Part shown: positions 1 to 8,491 of the stretch, in pieces
How the letters are laid out: each line of letters starts with the position of its first letter
How positions within the stretch are numbered: position 1 is the first letter of the stretch
NCBI RefSeq assembly: GCF_900112265.1
Contig: NZ_FOLO01000041.1
Span: forward strand, 1-51,402
Reading direction: 5' to 3'
DNA: 51,402 nt
Origin: Pseudoalteromonas denitrificans DSM 6059
Lineage (GTDB): Bacteria > Pseudomonadota > Gammaproteobacteria > Enterobacterales > Alteromonadaceae
The notes under the pieces: generated by a model
What the model saw: the letters and a program-made list of their open reading frames with translations, nothing else
Told to the model about the DNA's origin: nothing
Database searches by the model: none
Program-made: the position numbers and the translations under genes

Positions 1-757
1 TAGTTGTTTCTTTGATACCAACGATTTCTACTGAATCATTCACGTTGATGATACCAGCTTCAACACGACCTGTTACAACTGTACCACGGCCTTGGATTGA
101 GAAAACATCTTCGATAGGCATGATGAAAGGCTTATCGATATCACGCTCTGGCTCTGGAATGTAAGAATCTAGTGCTTCTGCAAGCTCAACGATTTTATCT
201 TCCCACTCTTTCTCGCCTTCAAGCGCTTTAAGAGCTGAACCTTGGATTAATGGTAAATCATCACCTGGGAAATCATATTCTGAAAGAAGTTCACGAACTT
301 CCATTTCTACTAGCTCAAGAAGCTCTTCATCATCAACCATGTCACATTTGTTCATGAAAACGATGATGTAAGGAACGCCAACTTGACGAGAAAGAAGGAT
401 GTGCTCACGCGTTTGAGGCATAGGACCATCAGTCGCAGCAACTACTAAGATAGCACCATCCATTTGAGCAGCACCAGTGATCATGTTTTTAACATAATCG
501 GCGTGACCAGGACAATCTACGTGTGCGTAGTGACGTGAAGGAGTATCGTATTCAACGTGAGAAGTTGAAATCGTGATACCACGCTCTCTTTCTTCTGGCG
601 CATTATCGATTGCTGCGAAATCTTTAGCTTCACCACCGTATACTTTTGCAAGTACGTTTGTGATTGCTGCTGTTAGAGTTGTTTTACCGTGATCTACGTG
701 GCCAATTGTACCAACGTTAACATGCGGTTTTACGCGTTCAAACTTTTCTTTTGCCAT
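1..757 (-). CDS. tuf: Elongation factor Tu, partial (C-terminal part outside window)
   Basis: Elongation factor Tu is the GTPase that delivers aminoacyl-tRNA to the ribosome in the cytoplasm. The minus-strand frame begins MAKEKFERVKPHVNVGTIGH and contains the P-loop GHVDHGKTT and the switch/G3 region, which identify EF-Tu unambiguously. About 252 of the usual 394 residues are visible; domains 2 (part) and 3 lie beyond base 1. It sits 72 nt downstream of fusA in the same direction, the standard last gene of the str operon, so it is probably co-transcribed from the promoter ahead of rpsL. No second tuf copy is visible near secE in this window. Confidence 0.97.
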   Translation of the reverse strand, partial: MAKEKFERVKPHVNVGTIGHVDHGKTTLTAAITNVLAKVYGGEAKDFAAIDNAPEERERGITISTSHVEYDTPSRHYAHVDCPGHADYVKNMITGAAQMDGAILVVAATDGPMPQTREHILLSRQVGVPYIIVFMNKCDMVDDEELLELVEMEVRELLSEYDFPGDDLPLIQGSALKALEGEKEWEDKIVELAEALDSYIPEPERDIDKPFIMPIEDVFSIQGRGTVVTGRVEAGIINVNDSVEIVGIKETT

Positions 758-829
758 CTTAAAAATTCCTATTAAGAATATAATAGTCCTATCCAGCCTT
801 GCGAGCTATGAATCGGACCGAACTAAAAA

Positions 830-2950
830 TTACCTGACAGAACGAGCTGCCATGATTGTTTCTGTGACATTTTTTGATGCCTCAGCATACTTCAGAAACT
901 CCATAGAGTATGAAGCTCGACCTTGTGTCGCTGATCGAAGGGCGGTTGCATAACCGAACATTTCAGCCAGTGGAACAAGTGCATTCACTTGTCTTAATCC
1001 ACCAGGTGCTTCGTCCATACCTTCAATCAAACCACGACGGCGGTTTAAGTCACCTACAACATCACCCATATTGGCTTCTGGAGTAACAACTTCAACTTTC
1101 ATCATAGGTTCAAGTAATGCAGGGTTTGCATCTAGTGCACCCGTTTTGAAACCCATGGAACCTGCGATTTTGAACGCCATTTCATTGGAGTCAACATCGT
1201 GGAATGAGCCATCAAACAAGGTTGCTTTAACACCAAGTAGCGGGTAACCAGCAAGAACACCATTTTGCATTTGTTCTTGGATACCTTTATCTACTGCCGG
1301 TATAAATTCACGAGGAACAACACCACCTACGATTTCATTTACGAATTCATAGTTAGGGGCATCATCATCGTTTACGTCTATCTCTAACGGCTCAAGTCTT
1401 AGCCAAACATGACCATATTGACCTCTACCGCCTGATTGACGTATAAATTTGCCTTCAACTTCTACAGTTTTACGAATCGATTCGCGGTATGAAACCTGAG
1501 GTTTACCCACGTTACATTCAACGCTAAATTCACGTTGCATGCGATCTACGATAATATCGAGGTGAAGCTCACCCATACCTGAGATAATTGTTTGACCAGT
1601 TTCATCATCCGTATGGACTCTGAAAGATGGATCTTCAGCAGCTAGTTTACCTAGTGCGATCCCCATTTTATCTTGGTCTGCAACTGTTCTCGGCTCAACT
1701 GCAATTGAAATTACTGGCTCAGGAAAGTCCATACGCTCGAGCGTAATAACGGAATCCTGATCACATAAAGTTTCACCTGTAGTGACTTCTTTAAGTCCAA
1801 TCGCAGCGGCAATATCACCCGCTCTTACTTCTTTAATTTCTTCACGGCTATTAGCATGCATCTGTACGATACGACCAAAGCGCTCTTTTTTACCCTTTAT
1901 CGGGTTATAAACGAAATCGCCTTGTTTTACTACGCCAGAATATACTCTAAAGAAAGTGAGTGTGCCAACAAATGGGTCGGTTGCAATTTTAAATGCAAGC
2001 GCTGAAAACGGTGCGTTGTCGTCTGCCGGACGCTCTGCCTCGGAATCATCCTCAAGAACACCTTGAATTTGCTTCACTTCGGTTGGCGATGGTAAATAAT
2101 CAACAACGGCATCTAATACTGCTTGAACACCTTTATTTTTAAAAGCTGAACCACATACCATAGGAACAATTTCGTTCGCTAAAGTACGTTTACGTATTGC
2201 ACTTTTAATTTCAGCTTCTGAAAGTTCACCTTCTTCAAGGTATTTATCCATTAGCTCTTCGGTAGCCTCAGCAGCCGCTTCAACCAATTGTTCACGATAC
2301 ATCTCTGCTTCTTCTAATAAATCAGCAGGTATCTCATCGTAACTAAAAGACATGCCTTGATCTGCTTCAGACCAATTAATGACTTTCATTTTAACTAAAT
2401 CAATTACGCCAGAAAATTCTTCTTCGGCGCCAATTGCAAGTTGAATTGGAACAGGATTAGCACCTAGGCGGCTCTTTATTTGCTCGACTACCATAAGGAA
2501 GTCAGCACCAACGCGGTCCATCTTATTTACGAAGATCATTCTTGGAACTTCGTATTTGTTCGCTTGTCGCCAAACTGTTTCAGTTTGCGGCTGAACACCA
2601 GATGATGCGCAAAGAACCACTACAGCACCGTCAAGTACACGCAACGAACGCTCAACTTCAATTGTGAAGTCAACGTGTCCTGGTGTATCAATAATATTGA
2701 TACGGTGGTCTTGGAACTGTGCGTCCATACCTTTCCAGAAACATGTGGTTGCAGCAGAAGTGATCGTGATACCACGTTCTTGTTCTTGCTCCATCCAGTC
2801 CATCGTTGCAGCACCGTCGTGAACTTCACCAATCTTATGTGAAAGACCAGTGTAGAAAAGCACACGTTCAGTTGTGGTAGTTTTACCAGCGTCTACGTGT
2901 GCAACGATACCGATATTACGGTAGCGCTCGATTGGGGTTGTACGTGCCAT
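830..2950 (-). CDS. fusA: Elongation factor G
   Basis: EF-G (706 aa; E. coli 704) is the translational GTPase that drives tRNA-mRNA translocation and, with RRF, ribosome recycling. The N-terminus shows the G1 motif AHVDAGKTTTTERVL at about residues 17-31, the switch I stretch ERGITITSAATT, G3 DTPGHVDF and G4 NKMD. The remaining length covers domains II-V in the expected order. The start MARTTPIERYRNIGI aligns with known EF-G starts. It lies 81 nt behind rpsG and 72 nt ahead of tuf on the minus strand, forming the str operon. Nothing is unusual in length or motifs. Confidence 0.98.
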   Translation of the reverse strand: MARTTPIERYRNIGIVAHVDAGKTTTTERVLFYTGLSHKIGEVHDGAATMDWMEQEQERGITITSAATTCFWKGMDAQFQDHRINIIDTPGHVDFTIEVERSLRVLDGAVVVLCASSGVQPQTETVWRQANKYEVPRMIFVNKMDRVGADFLMVVEQIKSRLGANPVPIQLAIGAEEEFSGVIDLVKMKVINWSEADQGMSFSYDEIPADLLEEAEMYREQLVEAAAEATEELMDKYLEEGELSEAEIKSAIRKRTLANEIVPMVCGSAFKNKGVQAVLDAVVDYLPSPTEVKQIQGVLEDDSEAERPADDNAPFSALAFKIATDPFVGTLTFFRVYSGVVKQGDFVYNPIKGKKERFGRIVQMHANSREEIKEVRAGDIAAAIGLKEVTTGETLCDQDSVITLERMDFPEPVISIAVEPRTVADQDKMGIALGKLAAEDPSFRVHTDDETGQTIISGMGELHLDIIVDRMQREFSVECNVGKPQVSYRESIRKTVEVEGKFIRQSGGRGQYGHVWLRLEPLEIDVNDDDAPNYEFVNEIVGGVVPREFIPAVDKGIQEQMQNGVLAGYPLLGVKATLFDGSFHDVDSNEMAFKIAGSMGFKTGALDANPALLEPMMKVEVVTPEANMGDVVGDLNRRRGLIEGMDEAPGGLRQVNALVPLAEMFGYATALRSATQGRASYSMEFLKYAEASKNVTETIMAARSVR

Positions 2951-3031
2951 ACTATTCCTCTTAAAACTTTAAACCACTTAAACAAGAAAGATCTGGCTAA
3001 TAAGCCAGACCATTTCAATTTTAAGCAGTGA

Positions 3032-3502
3032 CTACCAACGGTAGTGAGCGAATGCTTTGTTCGCTTCAGCCATACGGTGAACGTCTTCACGTTTCTTAAC
3101 CGCAGTGCCTTTATTATCAGCAGCGTCAACGATTTCTTGAGCTAAACGTAAGCCCATAGATTTTTCGCCACGCTTACGTGCAGCGTCTACTAACCAACGC
3201 ATACCTAATGCGTTGCGACGAACTGGACGTACTTCAACAGGAACTTGATAAGTAGAACCACCAACACGACGAGATTTAACCTCTACTGTTGGACGGATAG
3301 CTTCAAGTGCTTGTTCAAAGATTTCTAGATGCGCTTTACCTGATTTCTCAGCAGCCACGTCTAACGCACCGTATACGATTTTTTCAGCAGTTGATTTTTT
3401 ACCATCTTGCATTACAACATTTACGAATTTAGCAAGAAGTTCTGATCCAAACTTAGGATCTGGAAGAATTTTACGTTGACCTACTACGCGTCTTCTAGGC
3501 AT
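3032..3502 (-). CDS. rpsG: 30S ribosomal protein S7
   Basis: S7 (156 aa) is a primary binding protein of the 16S rRNA 3' domain and organises the head of the small subunit near the E site. The start MPRRRVVGQRKILPDPKFGS and the end NKAFAHYRW are typical. The 94-nt gap after rpsL is the place where E. coli S7 binds its own mRNA to repress translation. Here it contains the short complementary arms GTTAGT (3534-3539) and ACTAAC (3582-3587), compatible with an intercistronic hairpin, but S7 control in this organism is inference. The ribosome-binding site CCGGAGA lies just before the ATG. Confidence 0.98.
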   Translation of the reverse strand: MPRRRVVGQRKILPDPKFGSELLAKFVNVVMQDGKKSTAEKIVYGALDVAAEKSGKAHLEIFEQALEAIRPTVEVKSRRVGGSTYQVPVEVRPVRRNALGMRWLVDAARKRGEKSMGLRLAQEIVDAADNKGTAVKKREDVHRMAEANKAFAHYRW

Positions 3503-3596
3503 TTTATATCTCCGGTTTATTCAGGTTGGACTTGTTAGTCGCATACCCAAAACAAAAAAATTAAATTATGTGTTTGGCCTTACTAACGGAGGACTA

Positions 3597-3971
3597 TTAA
3601 CCCTTAGGTCGTTTAGCACCGTATTTTGAACGTCCTTGACGACGATCACTTACACCAGCACAATCTAATGCGCCGCGTACTGTGTGGAAACGCACACCTG
3701 GTAAATCTTTAACACGACCACCACGGATAAGGATTACACTATGCTCTTGCAAGTTGTGACCTTCACCACCGATGTATGATGTTACTTCGAAACCATTCGT
3801 TAAACGAACACGCGCTACTTTACGTAATGCAGAGTTTGGTTTCTTTGGAGTAGTAGTATATACACGAGTACAAACACCACGTTTTTGCGGACATGCTTTA
3901 AGCGCCGCAGAGTTGCTTTTTACAACTTTACTTCTACGTGGCTTACGTACAAGTTGGTTGATAGTTGCCAT
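3597..3971 (-). CDS. rpsL: 30S ribosomal protein S12
   Basis: S12 (124 aa) sits at the decoding centre of the 30S subunit and contributes to tRNA selection. The frame carries the conserved TPKKPNSALRKVARVRL loop and the later GGRVKDLPGVRFHTVRG loop. The lysines altered in classical streptomycin-resistant mutants are present in both, so the protein looks wild type for streptomycin sensitivity. It is the first gene of the str operon. The start is supported by the ribosome-binding site AGGAG a few bases ahead of the ATG. Its promoter (4091-4119) follows directly on the rpoC terminator. Confidence 0.98.
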   Translation of the reverse strand: MATINQLVRKPRRSKVVKSNSAALKACPQKRGVCTRVYTTTPKKPNSALRKVARVRLTNGFEVTSYIGGEGHNLQEHSVILIRGGRVKDLPGVRFHTVRGALDCAGVSDRRQGRSKYGAKRPKG

Positions 3972-4040
3972 TAAATAGCTCCTAATGATTAATTGACTGC
4001 TGAAAGAATTAAAATTCTGCCTAATGTTTCATCAAAAATA

Positions 4041-4060
4041 TTTGAATTTATTAATTCAAA
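4041..4060 (-). other. Hairpin in the rpsL leader
   Basis: A perfect 8-bp inverted repeat (arms 4041-4048 and 4053-4060, 4-nt loop) lies in the 5' untranslated leader between the str promoter and rpsL. It is AT-rich. On the minus transcript it is followed by an A-plus-U stretch rather than a clean U-run, so a strong terminator is unlikely. It may stabilise or attenuate the message; the function is not established. Confidence 0.4.
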
Positions 4061-4090
4061 AACTTTTAACCTCAACATAAGGGTGGCGGA

Positions 4091-4119
4091 ATTTTAATGA
4101 GCAAAGTTTAACCTGTCAA
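4091..4119 (-). promoter_or_regulatory. Sigma70 promoter of the str operon (rpsL-rpsG-fusA-tuf)
   Basis: On the minus strand, TTGACA (4114-4119) is separated by exactly 17 nt from TAAAAT (4091-4096). This is a perfect -35 and a five-of-six -10. It lies 11 bp beyond the rpoC terminator hairpin and about 120 nt before the rpsL start, exactly where the str operon needs a promoter. Confidence 0.85.
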
Positions 4120-4129
4120 CAATTAGCGT

Positions 4130-4157
4130 AAAAAAGGCGGTATTAACCGCCTTTTTT
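4130..4157 (-). terminator. Rho-independent terminator after rpoC
   Basis: A perfect 11-bp inverted repeat with a GGCGG/CCGCC core (arms 4130-4140 and 4147-4157, loop TATTAA) is flanked by A- and T-runs on the two sides, so it can terminate in either direction. It lies 40 bp past the rpoC stop. It would separate the rpoBC transcript from the str operon transcript. Confidence 0.9.
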
Positions 4158-4197
4158 CTTTATTTCGTCTTAAATTTAACTAAAAGACTCATAAAAA

Positions 4198-7100
4198 CTA
4201 GTCACCTAAGGTCGCGTTAAGTGCATCAGTTAATGCTTGAGCAGCATCTTCTGCACTAACCGTCTGTTCTTCAACAGCTGGTTCATTACGCTTTTTACGA
4301 CGAGCCATACGTTCTTGATGATAAGAGAAACCTGTACCCGCTGGGATCAAACGACCCACGATTACGTTCTCTTTCAAGCCGCGAAGCTCATCGCTCTTAC
4401 CATTTACTGCTGCGTCAGTCAGAACACGTGTCGTTTCCTGGAACGATGCTGCAGAGATGAAAGATTCTGTTGCCAATGATGCTTTTGTGATACCCATTAA
4501 CTGGATTTCATACTGAGCTGGTATCTTACCTTGTTCTTCAAGATCTCGATTCGAGATATTAACGCGAGAGACTTCAACTTGCTCGCCTTTTAAGAACTCA
4601 GTATCACCACCGTGAGTGATAATACACTTACGGATCATTTGACGAATAATAGTTTCAATGTGCTTATCATTGATTTTTACGCCTTGCAGACGGTATACGT
4701 CTTGCACTTCGTTAACAATGTAGTTAGCAACATCTGTAACGCCACGAAGACGTAAAATATCATGAGGAGATTCAGGACCATCGGCAATAACTTCACCTTT
4801 AGACACAGATTCACCTTCAAACACGTTAAGTTGACGCCATTTAGGAATCATTTCTTCGTAGTGATCACCCTCTGGTGGCGTGATAACTAAACGCTTTTTA
4901 CCTTTAGTTTCTTTACCGAAACTAATTGTACCTGTTACTTCTGCTAAGATAGCAGGTTCTTTTGGTTTACGCGCTTCGAATAAATCGGCTACGCGCGGTA
5001 GACCACCCGTGATATCACGAGTTTTTGAACCTTCCTGCGGGATACGAGCTAACACATCACCTGGATTAACAGTTTTGCCATCACTTACTTCAATAGTTGT
5101 AAATGCAGGTAAACGGATTTCTTGTAAACCAGTCTCTTCACTTTCAACAATAAGTTTTGGCTCTTTCGCGTTAAGCTTAGAAAGATCTTTTACAACCATA
5201 CGAGTTAAACCAGTAAGCTCGTCTGTTTGTGTTTCAGTGTTTGACTCATCAATGTCACTGAATGTAACTTTTGATACACGTTCAACAACGATTGGGTGAC
5301 TATGCGGGTCCCAAGTTGCAACAACGTCATTACCTTCGATTGCATCAGCATCTTTAACTGCTAATACTGCACCGTAAGGTACTTTATAACGCTCTTTTTC
5401 ACGACCGTGATCATCGATAACACAGATTTCCGTTGAACGTGAAGTAATAACAAGCTTACCATCAGTATTAGTTACTGATTTAGCATTATGTAGCTTGATA
5501 GTACCCGTGCTCTTAACTTGCACTGAGTTTTCAGCTGATGCTCTTGATGCAGCACCACCGATGTGGAATGTACGCATCGTAAGCTGTGTACCTGGTTCAC
5601 CGATAGACTGAGCAGCAATAACACCTACTGACTCACCTTGGTTAATCAAATGACCACGTGCTAAATCACGACCATAACACTGAGCACATACACCGAAGTC
5701 ATTTTCACAAGTGATGATTGAACGTACACGTACTTCATCAACTGAATTTTCTTCTAACATGTCACACAGTTTTTCGTCTAGCATCACATTACGTTCAACT
5801 AAAACAACATCTGTAGTGCCAGGTTTAACGATATCTTCTGCAACAACACGACCTAATACACGTTCGCGTAATGGTTCAACAACATCACCACCTTCAATTA
5901 ATGGCTTCATTGTTAGACCATCTAATGTCTCACAATCTTTATCATTGATAACCAAATCTTGTGCAACATCAACCAGACGACGTGTTAAATAACCCGAGTT
6001 AGCTGTTTTAAGTGCCGTATCGGCCAAACCTTTACGCGCACCATGCGTAGAGATGAAGTACTGTAGTACGTTCAAACCTTCACGGAAGTTTGCTGTAATT
6101 GGTGTTTCGATGATAGAGCCATCTGGACGTGCCATCAGGCCACGCATACCAGATAACTGACGGATTTGAGCTGCACTACCACGAGCACCAGAATCAGCCA
6201 TCATAAATACTGAGTTAAATGAATCCTGTTGAACAGTTTCACCTTTAGCAGTAACTACGTCATCTTTTGATAAGTTATCCATCATAGCACGTGATAAATT
6301 TTCATTTACACGAGACCAAATATCGATAACTTTATTGTATTTTTCACCAGCGGTAACAAGACCTGATTGGAATTGTTGATTGATCTCATTAACTTCAGCT
6401 TCAGCTGCACCAATGATTTCAGGCTTAGTTGGTGGAATTTCTAAATCGTCAATACCGATAGAAACACCAGACTTCATTGCATAATGAAAACCTGTGTACA
6501 TAATTTGATCGGCAAAGATAACGGTATCTTTAAGACCTAAACGACGATAACACTCATTAAGCAAGTGAGAAATCTGCTTTTTACCCATAGGGTTATTGAT
6601 TAAGAAGAAAGGTAAACCTTTTGGCAATACCAATGAAAGAATCGCACGACCAACTGTAGTTTCTACAATTTTAGTCACTTCAGTACGGTTACCATCTTCA
6701 TCAATTTCAGTTTCAGTCATACGCACTTTTACAATTGCATGTAAATCAAATACGCCTGCACGGTAACCTTTTTCTGCTTCTTTAGCACTTTTAAGTACTG
6801 CACCTTCACCTTTAGCGTTAATGCAATCACGTGTCATGTAATAAAGACCTAATACAACATCCTGTGAAGGAACGATGATAGGCTCACCATTTGCTGGTGA
6901 TAAGATATTATTTGTTGACATCATAAGTGCACGCGCTTCAAGCTGCGCTTCAATTGTTAACGGTACGTGTACCGCCATTTGGTCACCATCGAAATCGGCA
7001 TTGTATGCCGCACATACCAATGGGTGTAATTGAATCGCTTTACCTTCGATTAGTACCGGCTCAAACGCTTGGATACCTAATCTGTGAAGTGTTGGTGCAC

Positions 7101-8373
7101 GGTTTAACAGTACCGGATGTTCGCGGATAACTTCATCTAAGATATCCCATACTTCAGATACTTCACGCTCAACCATCTTCTTAGCAGCTTTGATAGTTGT
7201 TGCCATACCTTTAAGTTCTAACTTACCGTAGATAAACGGCTTGAACAACTCAAGTGCCATTTTCTTAGGTAAACCACATTGATGTAGTCTTAAAGTTGGA
7301 CCTACGGTGATTACAGAACGGCCTGAATAGTCAACACGCTTACCAAGTAAGTTTTGACGGAAACGACCTTGCTTACCTTTAATCATGTCAGCAAGAGATT
7401 TCAAAGGACGTTTGTTAGAACCCGTAATAGCGCGACCACGACGACCATTATCTAATAATGCATCAACCGCTTCTTGTAACATACGCTTTTCGTTGCGTAC
7501 TATGATATCTGGCGCTGCCAGCTCAAGAAGACGTTTAAGACGATTATTACGGTTAATTACGCGACGGTATAAATCATTTAGATCTGAAGTCGCAAAACGA
7601 CCACCATCTAGTGGTACTAATGGACGTAAATCAGGTGGCAGAATTGGTAATACTGTCATGATCATCCACTCAGGGTTATTACCTGATTGGTGGAAAGATT
7701 CCATTAATTTAAGACGTTTAGTGATTTTTTTACGCTTAGTTTCAGAGTTAATTGTTGGTAACTCTTCACGCATTTCTGCGATTAACTGCGCTAAATCTAA
7801 TTCGCGAAGTAAATCAAGTACAGCTTCTGCACCCATTTTAGCTTCGAACTCGTCGCCATGCTCTTCTAGTGAATCAAGATATTCTTCTTCACCTAAAAGT
7901 TGGCCACGCTCTAATGTTGTCATACCAGGTTCGGTAACAACAAAAGATTCAAAATAAAGTACACGTTCGATATCACGAAGTGTCATATCAAGCATTAAAC
8001 CAATACGAGAAGGTAATGATTTAAGGAACCAAATATGTGCAACTGGGCTTGCTAATTCGATATGACCCATACGGTCACGACGAACTTTAGTTAATGTAAC
8101 TTCAACGCCACATTTTTCACAAATTACACCACGGTGCTTAAGACGTTTATATTTACCACATAAACATTCATAATCTTTTACTGGGCCAAAAATACGTGCA
8201 CAGAATAGACCATCACGTTCAGGCTTAAAAGTACGGTAGTTAATAGTCTCTGGTTTTTTTACTTCACCAAATGACCAAGAACGCACCATATCGGGTGAAG
8301 CAAGACCAATGCGTATTGCATCAAATTCTTCGGTCTTATTCTGTTGCTTCAGAAACTTAAGTAAATCTTTCAC
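4198..8373 (-). CDS. rpoC: DNA-directed RNA polymerase subunit beta'
   Basis: Beta' (1391 aa; E. coli 1407) forms the clamp and the catalytic Mg-binding half of RNA polymerase. The N-terminal zinc site is visible as Cys70, Cys72, Cys85 and Cys88. The catalytic loop NADFDGDQM with its three aspartates is intact. A second cysteine cluster (CENDFGVCAQC) is present, as are the trigger-loop region RTFHIGG and the C-terminal tail. It follows rpoB after 118 nt and is followed by a strong terminator. The slightly short length compared with E. coli appears to come from the C-terminal tail and small loops rather than from any lost motif. Confidence 0.98.
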   Translation of the reverse strand: MKDLLKFLKQQNKTEEFDAIRIGLASPDMVRSWSFGEVKKPETINYRTFKPERDGLFCARIFGPVKDYECLCGKYKRLKHRGVICEKCGVEVTLTKVRRDRMGHIELASPVAHIWFLKSLPSRIGLMLDMTLRDIERVLYFESFVVTEPGMTTLERGQLLGEEEYLDSLEEHGDEFEAKMGAEAVLDLLRELDLAQLIAEMREELPTINSETKRKKITKRLKLMESFHQSGNNPEWMIMTVLPILPPDLRPLVPLDGGRFATSDLNDLYRRVINRNNRLKRLLELAAPDIIVRNEKRMLQEAVDALLDNGRRGRAITGSNKRPLKSLADMIKGKQGRFRQNLLGKRVDYSGRSVITVGPTLRLHQCGLPKKMALELFKPFIYGKLELKGMATTIKAAKKMVEREVSEVWDILDEVIREHPVLLNRAPTLHRLGIQAFEPVLIEGKAIQLHPLVCAAYNADFDGDQMAVHVPLTIEAQLEARALMMSTNNILSPANGEPIIVPSQDVVLGLYYMTRDCINAKGEGAVLKSAKEAEKGYRAGVFDLHAIVKVRMTETEIDEDGNRTEVTKIVETTVGRAILSLVLPKGLPFFLINNPMGKKQISHLLNECYRRLGLKDTVIFADQIMYTGFHYAMKSGVSIGIDDLEIPPTKPEIIGAAEAEVNEINQQFQSGLVTAGEKYNKVIDIWSRVNENLSRAMMDNLSKDDVVTAKGETVQQDSFNSVFMMADSGARGSAAQIRQLSGMRGLMARPDGSIIETPITANFREGLNVLQYFISTHGARKGLADTALKTANSGYLTRRLVDVAQDLVINDKDCETLDGLTMKPLIEGGDVVEPLRERVLGRVVAEDIVKPGTTDVVLVERNVMLDEKLCDMLEENSVDEVRVRSIITCENDFGVCAQCYGRDLARGHLINQGESVGVIAAQSIGEPGTQLTMRTFHIGGAASRASAENSVQVKSTGTIKLHNAKSVTNTDGKLVITSRSTEICVIDDHGREKERYKVPYGAVLAVKDADAIEGNDVVATWDPHSHPIVVERVSKVTFSDIDESNTETQTDELTGLTRMVVKDLSKLNAKEPKLIVESEETGLQEIRLPAFTTIEVSDGKTVNPGDVLARIPQEGSKTRDITGGLPRVADLFEARKPKEPAILAEVTGTISFGKETKGKKRLVITPPEGDHYEEMIPKWRQLNVFEGESVSKGEVIADGPESPHDILRLRGVTDVANYIVNEVQDVYRLQGVKINDKHIETIIRQMIRKCIITHGGDTEFLKGEQVEVSRVNISNRDLEEQGKIPAQYEIQLMGITKASLATESFISAASFQETTRVLTDAAVNGKSDELRGLKENVIVGRLIPAGTGFSYHQERMARRKKRNEPAVEEQTVSAEDAAQALTDALNATLGD

Positions 8374-8457
8374 TTTAGCTCTCCTGTCGGAAGTTAATAG
8401 TGTGGGTTATTAATTAAAATTTTAATAAACAACCCAGTTATGCTTGCCATGCGAGTT

Positions 8458-8483
8458 GCTAATTTCACTCAAGTGAAATTAGC
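8458..8483 (-). other. Perfect hairpin in the rpoB-rpoC gap
   Basis: A 12-bp perfect inverted repeat with a 2-nt centre (arms 8458-8469 and 8472-8483) begins just after the rpoB stop. No U-run follows on the minus transcript, so it is not an intrinsic terminator. An mRNA processing or stability element between the two large cistrons is the simplest reading. Confidence 0.5.
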
Positions 8484-8491
8484 TAGTTCGC

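Noticed and set aside
4880..5299. A 139-codon plus-strand open frame inside rpoC
   Set aside because: It is also antisense to rpoC coding sequence, with low-complexity Ser/Val composition and no supporting signal.
7385..7957. A 190-codon plus-strand open frame inside rpoC
   Set aside because: It is antisense to a strongly conserved part of rpoC, has a Ser/Arg-rich composition typical of a shadow frame, and has no ribosome-binding site or recognisable domain.
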